This document shows, one piece after another, positions 59,772-64,000 of a stretch of 64,000 bases of DNA. Origin of the DNA: Flavobacterium jejuense. Lineage in GTDB: Bacteria > Bacteroidota > Bacteroidia > Flavobacteriales > Flavobacteriaceae. The notes beneath the pieces are model-generated. The model was not told where the DNA came from and did no database searches. It saw only the letters and a program-made list of their open reading frames with translations. The position numbers and the translations under genes were made by a program. The stretch is taken from contig NZ_VEVQ02000008.1 of the NCBI RefSeq assembly GCF_006491595.2, positions 124,001-188,000 of the forward strand, given 5' to 3'. Within the stretch, counting starts at the first letter, position 1; each line of letters opens with the position of its first letter.

Positions 59772-62700
59772 TTACCTCTTCATAGTAAAGTGAGCTTTAA
59801 ATGTTCTGCTTTGATCTTTGTATTTGTAATCTAGAATAAACCAATAATCGGTGGAAGGTAGAGCTGTTCCATTATAGGTTCCGTCCCAACCAATTCCGTT
59901 TGGAGATATTTGTTTGATTAATTTACCATAGCGATCAAAAATAGAAATTAAGGCATCTGGATTGTCTTTTAAATCAAAAATATTCCATCTGTCATTGTAA
60001 CCATCACCATTAGGAGTAAAGAATTTAGGATATTTAATAACGGTGAATGTTACTGTGCTGTCTCCACAATTTCCATATATGTCATTAATAGTTATAGTGT
60101 GATCTCCAGAACTTACATCAGTAAAAATGTTACTTTCTTGAGATGATCCATCGTCTAATTGATATTCATAAGTTCCAAGTCCATTTATGATATTTACTGT
60201 TGCAATGGCAACTTCTTCAAAAGTGTCGGTTACAATTACTTCAGCTACAGCTGTACTGGATTGTGTAACCTCAACTGTTGTAGGGTTGTAAGAACAATCA
60301 GGTGCGTTTTCTGGAGTTAATTTAATAGGAATTACATCATAAGTTCCAATTTCATCAGCGGTATATTGAAAGCCAGTTCCCATAAGTGTTCCGTTCAAAT
60401 ACCATTCTATATTGTAATTATTGATGTTAAGGTTACTGTCTTGGACTACTTCTAAAACCGTTGTTTGCTCTACTACATTAGTTTCTGGATTAATACAAAT
60501 AATTCCATCTTCGACAGAAAAAACGGCTCTTGGATAAACTGTAAACTGAAAATGAGTCTCGTTATTACAATTTACGTTATTAGTAGCTTCTGCATATACC
60601 CAAATATCATAAGTTTGACTAGGTGATAATGCGTCTACTGAAAAAGTATAATCATTAGGGTTGATTAAATCAGCAGGATTTCCTCCAGGTTGACTGAAAT
60701 AATTAATGTTGTAAGTTGTTTGGATAAGTGTAGGTAAGGTAAATTCACCACAATAATTAGTTCCGTCAATAGCTGAAAAATCAATTGAATATGTACTTAA
60801 ATCGGGTGTTTGTGAAATAGTTACTGTGAAACTTTTTTCTTCCGTACAAGGGAAACGATCTCCATTACTAGCAAATACATATATGGTTTGCGTAGTAGTG
60901 ATTGTATAATCACTTGTGTTGATTAAATCAGCTGGATTTCCACCAGGTTGTGAATAATAATTGATAGAATAATTATCAGGAAATGGTGGATTATGTGTAA
61001 GGGTTTCTAAAGTGAAAGAATCACAATTCGCGATATCATTATAATCTGGTAGTCCAATGTAATTGTAATAAACGGTAAAAGGGATATCTTGGAAACAACC
61101 TGTATTTGGGTTAATGTTGTGAATATAAAAGGTTTGTGTTTCATCAAACACCATTGTGTTGTTTACTAAAGTTCCAGTAGCGTTTGGTCCCGTGTAGTAA
61201 ACCCCATCTATTGGAGTTGTTAGTGAATAAGAAGTGCAATAGTACAAATCTCCAACGGTGTCAACTGTTGGTAACGGATTAATGGTTATAGTAAACGAAC
61301 TTTCGTTATCACAGCCTGCAGAATTTGCAGGAGTATAAACATAATAAGTTCCTGGAGCATAATTATTACCTGTCAAATCAATCCTATCTCCAGTATTTAA
61401 CATGGTTCCTGCTCCATTAGGTTCAGTAAAATAATTTCCATTGGTTAGTGCGGGTAAAATATAATAATCACATGTGATGACATCATTTGGACTATCTACA
61501 GGAGGAACTGGTAATATGGTTACGTCAAAAGACATGTTATCTGTACAGTTTGGAGCTGTACTGGTATTAGCATAGATATATATAGTTTGCGAATTTGTAA
61601 TAGCTGTTTGAGCAGGAATAATTGTTCCTGTACCTGTCGGACCTGTGTAATAATTACCTGCGTCTAAAAGAGGTAAAATGTAGCTGCCACAAGCTGTTTG
61701 ATTACCTACATTATTAATAATATAAATAGTAAAAGTTGTGCTATCACTACAGCCGTTTACATCTGGTCCGTTTGTTATAGTTATTGTTTGTGTAGTTGTA
61801 ATAGCATCACCTATATTTAGGGGGTTCCCTTGTTCGTTAAAATAACTTCCATTAGTTAAAGGTTGTAAGTTGTAACTCACACATGTTGTGACATCGTTTA
61901 AAGAATCTACTGGAGGTAATGGGTGAATGATTAAGGGAAAGGCTTCTTCTTTGCAAAATGTTCCATTTACTTCGGCATAATAATATATGGTTTGATCTGT
62001 AGTAATTATAGTTCCAGAAGGAATAAGCACATTATTAGTATTGGCTGGTCCACCAGCTTGTTCATAAAAGTCTCCCACAATAGGATTAGGAATAATAAAT
62101 TGTCCACAATGTTCAAGTGGAATTTCATATTCATCAATAAGTGTAATTTGGAAACTAGATTGGTTAGTACAACTATTATTGTCTGGTCCATTAAAAATAT
62201 AATAAACTCCACCAGCGTCGATTACATCACCAGCGTTATAAGAAGTTCCAGTACCGTCAGGTCCAGAAAAATAATTTCCATTTGTAATGCTAGGTAATGT
62301 GTAATTATGGCATTCGATTACATCGGTAATTGTATCAACAATAGGTAAAGGGTTTATGATAATGTCAAAATTACTAATAGCAAAACACTGTGGATTTGTA
62401 ATGGATTCAATTCTAACCCATACAGTTTGTGTTGATGCTCCAGAGGCTACTGGGTAATTGGTTGGGTTTGTATAATTTCCAGTTCCTCCAGTTTGTGCTT
62501 CGTTTTGAGAAGGGTAGAAGTAAAAGCTGTAATTTGTTGAAAGTTGAGGGTTGTTTAGTAAGGTTTGATTTACTAAATCTATTGTTTGACCAGAAGGAGA
62601 ATCGCAATTTTCAAAATTGTCGATTGTGTTAACAGTTATTGGTGCGCTAACTAATAAATCAAATGGATAAATTGCATCACAAAAACTAGAGGTGTTTGTG

Positions 62701-63941
62701 TTGAATAAAGCCAAGTAGATTGTTTCATTGCCAGGACTCGAATAATTGGTGATTTGTGCTTGAGGGATAGAATTTGTATTTGAACTAGCATTGGCTAATG
62801 AGGTATAGTAAAATACATCATAAATGGTATCATCTATGCCTAAAGTTGTTTCGTTATTTTGTGTTAAATCATAGTTGTAATTTGTACTTCCGTTATTACA
62901 AGCAGTTAGATTTAGTGGGCTATTTACAGACAGATCGTAAAAAACTATTTGATCTGTAATTACACAATTAGTATTAGGTTTTGTTAAAGTAACTTCATAC
63001 AAACCACTTTGGGTAACTGTCAAGGTATTGCTGGTTTCTGATAAAGGGCCTCCGTTTAATGTCCAATTATGGATGAATTCCACATCACTTAAACCTGAAG
63101 TTATGGTTCTGCTGTCTCCACTACAGATATTAGAATCTGGACCTAAGTCGATTGTAGTTATGAAGCTGCCAGAAGCTAAAAACACTGCAGAATCATATCT
63201 GTAATCTTGATAATCTCCTATAACTAAACGAATTCGATAGGAATTGTTTGGAGTTACTGAAGAAGAAGCATTCATAACGGTTGTGAAACCTCTCATATTT
63301 ACGGTTGATGCACTAGGATTGTTTACATTGTAGGTACTAAATAAACCTGCATTTGCAGAAGTACAATTACCGTTGTAAGCTTGGTCTCTTATGTTTAATA
63401 CCGATACAGGAGTAGTTGTAGTAGGAATTACGGCTAAATTAGTAGTTGTATTAGTCGTTAAATCTGTTAGGAAAAAGGCAAAAGTGTCAAAAGAGGCACA
63501 TTGCCATTGTCCGTATTCATTAGAAGCAAATAAGAAATCAAAACTAAAATTTGATGACAGAGGTACAAAGTCAAATTGTAGGAAAGCCACATCGGTTATG
63601 TTTCCAGATTGACCTGTGCTGTTTACTATGTTTTGTAAACCAGGATCTCCAGTGCTGTTTACTTGGCTGTCAAGGTCGCTTCCTGTGTAAGGACCTTCAG
63701 AATGTTTAGCAATACCACTTCTAATAATGATACCTTCATTAATTGGAAATGCGGAACCATTGTTGTTAAATGAAGCAACGGATTGACTTGATGAAATAAT
63801 AACATTAGAAACATCTGTACAAGAGTTTCCTAATAGTAAATCGACTAGTTGACTAGGTGAATTACTGGTATCGTCAACCGTTATAGATTGCGAATAGCAT
63901 AACATTGGCAATAGCCAAAATAAAATTAGTAGTTTTTTCAT
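59772..63941 (-). CDS. Large T9SS protein: choice-of-anchor L, eight repeats, type B (CHU_C) C-terminus
   Basis: About 1389 residues from the ATG at 63941, which begins the signal peptide MKKLLILFWLLPMLCYSQS; an ATG nine codons upstream is less suited. A choice-of-anchor L domain (about 22-265, with ASNEYGQWQCASFDTFAFFL) is followed by beta domains, then by about eight repeats of 75-95 residues, each with a pattern like DVxTCxxYxLPxLTNGxYF, a short gap, and NxGDxI. It ends with a gliding-motility-type C-terminal domain (FFTPNGDGYNDRW, FDRYGKLI, GIGWDGTYNG), the type B sorting signal. It is exported by T9SS and displayed or released, and probably acts as an adhesin. Confidence 0.92.
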   Translation of the reverse strand: MKKLLILFWLLPMLCYSQSITVDDTSNSPSQLVDLLLGNSCTDVSNVIISSSQSVASFNNNGSAFPINEGIIIRSGIAKHSEGPYTGSDLDSQVNSTGDPGLQNIVNSTGQSGNITDVAFLQFDFVPLSSNFSFDFLFASNEYGQWQCASFDTFAFFLTDLTTNTTTNLAVIPTTTTPVSVLNIRDQAYNGNCTSANAGLFSTYNVNNPSASTVNMRGFTTVMNASSSVTPNNSYRIRLVIGDYQDYRYDSAVFLASGSFITTIDLGPDSNICSGDSRTITSGLSDVEFIHNWTLNGGPLSETSNTLTVTQSGLYEVTLTKPNTNCVITDQIVFYDLSVNSPLNLTACNNGSTNYNYDLTQNNETTLGIDDTIYDVFYYTSLANASSNTNSIPQAQITNYSSPGNETIYLALFNTNTSSFCDAIYPFDLLVSAPITVNTIDNFENCDSPSGQTIDLVNQTLLNNPQLSTNYSFYFYPSQNEAQTGGTGNYTNPTNYPVASGASTQTVWVRIESITNPQCFAISNFDIIINPLPIVDTITDVIECHNYTLPSITNGNYFSGPDGTGTSYNAGDVIDAGGVYYIFNGPDNNSCTNQSSFQITLIDEYEIPLEHCGQFIIPNPIVGDFYEQAGGPANTNNVLIPSGTIITTDQTIYYYAEVNGTFCKEEAFPLIIHPLPPVDSLNDVTTCVSYNLQPLTNGSYFNEQGNPLNIGDAITTTQTITITNGPDVNGCSDSTTFTIYIINNVGNQTACGSYILPLLDAGNYYTGPTGTGTIIPAQTAITNSQTIYIYANTSTAPNCTDNMSFDVTILPVPPVDSPNDVITCDYYILPALTNGNYFTEPNGAGTMLNTGDRIDLTGNNYAPGTYYVYTPANSAGCDNESSFTITINPLPTVDTVGDLYYCTSYSLTTPIDGVYYTGPNATGTLVNNTMVFDETQTFYIHNINPNTGCFQDIPFTVYYNYIGLPDYNDIANCDSFTLETLTHNPPFPDNYSINYYSQPGGNPADLINTSDYTITTTQTIYVFASNGDRFPCTEEKSFTVTISQTPDLSTYSIDFSAIDGTNYCGEFTLPTLIQTTYNINYFSQPGGNPADLINPNDYTFSVDALSPSQTYDIWVYAEATNNVNCNNETHFQFTVYPRAVFSVEDGIICINPETNVVEQTTVLEVVQDSNLNINNYNIEWYLNGTLMGTGFQYTADEIGTYDVIPIKLTPENAPDCSYNPTTVEVTQSSTAVAEVIVTDTFEEVAIATVNIINGLGTYEYQLDDGSSQESNIFTDVSSGDHTITINDIYGNCGDSTVTFTVIKYPKFFTPNGDGYNDRWNIFDLKDNPDALISIFDRYGKLIKQISPNGIGWDGTYNGTALPSTDYWFILDYKYKDQSRTFKAHFTMKR

Positions 63942-64000
63942 TATGATATCTTTGGGGGTGAAAATCATTTTGATGGGTGTAAAATTAAGTATTTTTTTAG

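Noticed and set aside
61992..62632. Several open frames inside the large T9SS gene on either strand
   Set aside because: They are shadows of the repeat-coding frame, with no signal or start context.
63942..63968. Nine-codon upstream start of the large T9SS gene
   Set aside because: The ATG at 63941 begins the signal peptide directly and is the better start.

Overview
The window is chromosomal DNA of a low-GC member of Bacteroidetes, almost certainly a Flavobacterium or close relative in Flavobacteriaceae. The evidence is an ssb-gldE-gldD gliding-motility cluster, two cell-surface proteins with type IX secretion (T9SS) C-terminal domains, L21 with a C-terminal extension, Bacteroidetes-type -7 boxes (TAnnTTTG) before many genes, an absence of Shine-Dalgarno sequences, and dispersed 'CTTGTCATCTTGACGAAGG' repeats. 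No tRNA, rRNA, CRISPR array, prophage or intact insertion sequence was seen.

Layout. 1-1.9 kb: an edge-truncated leucine-rich-repeat gene and a decayed ankyrin-repeat gene. 1.9-4.7 kb: a NarL-type response regulator with its TPR histidine kinase. 4.7-6.4 kb: a umuC-umuD translesion pair in reversed order. 6.5-9.7 kb: dxs with a DUF3078 gene, divergent from tadA. 9.8-17.6 kb: a large alpha-2-macroglobulin lipoprotein overlapping penicillin-binding protein 1C. 17.6-24.5 kb: a propeller-type LytS-like kinase, a LytTR regulator and a T9SS beta-helix protein; a 29-bp element precedes both the kinase gene and the beta-helix gene. 24.5-37 kb: housekeeping genes (rng, a 30-aa ribosome-type protein, HU, mutY, ssb, gldE, gldD, an M16 protease pair, rplU, rpmA) with a copper-type HMA lipoprotein, an EamA transporter and a secreted coiled-coil protein. 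37.2-38 kb: a nuclease lipoprotein.

38-50 kb is the accessory region of most interest: a secretion and oxidative-folding locus for small double-glycine-leader peptides. It holds three intact precursor peptides (38059, 39931, 45877) with nearly identical leaders and unrelated four-cysteine cores, and one decayed precursor (40202). It also holds a peptidase-containing ABC transporter (C39 domain), an HlyD-type adaptor, and an unusual fusion of a cysteine-less C39-like domain, a VKOR module and a thioredoxin domain, present once intact and once broken. Four secreted proteins follow, two of them TlpA-like thioredoxins. The likely logic is that precursors are made, the leader is cut by the transporter, the core is exported, and the VKOR/thioredoxin fusion forms disulfides in it. 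The role of the products (bacteriocin, signal or other) cannot be read from sequence.

50-57.3 kb: the cell-shape operon mreB-mreC-mreD-mrdA-rodA, downstream of purH. 57.3-58.5 kb: a gene-poor stretch with a fragment of a lanthipeptide dehydratase and several dispersed repeats. 58.5-64 kb: a MacB-type ABC permease and a 1389-aa T9SS protein with eight repeats and a gliding-motility-type C-terminus.
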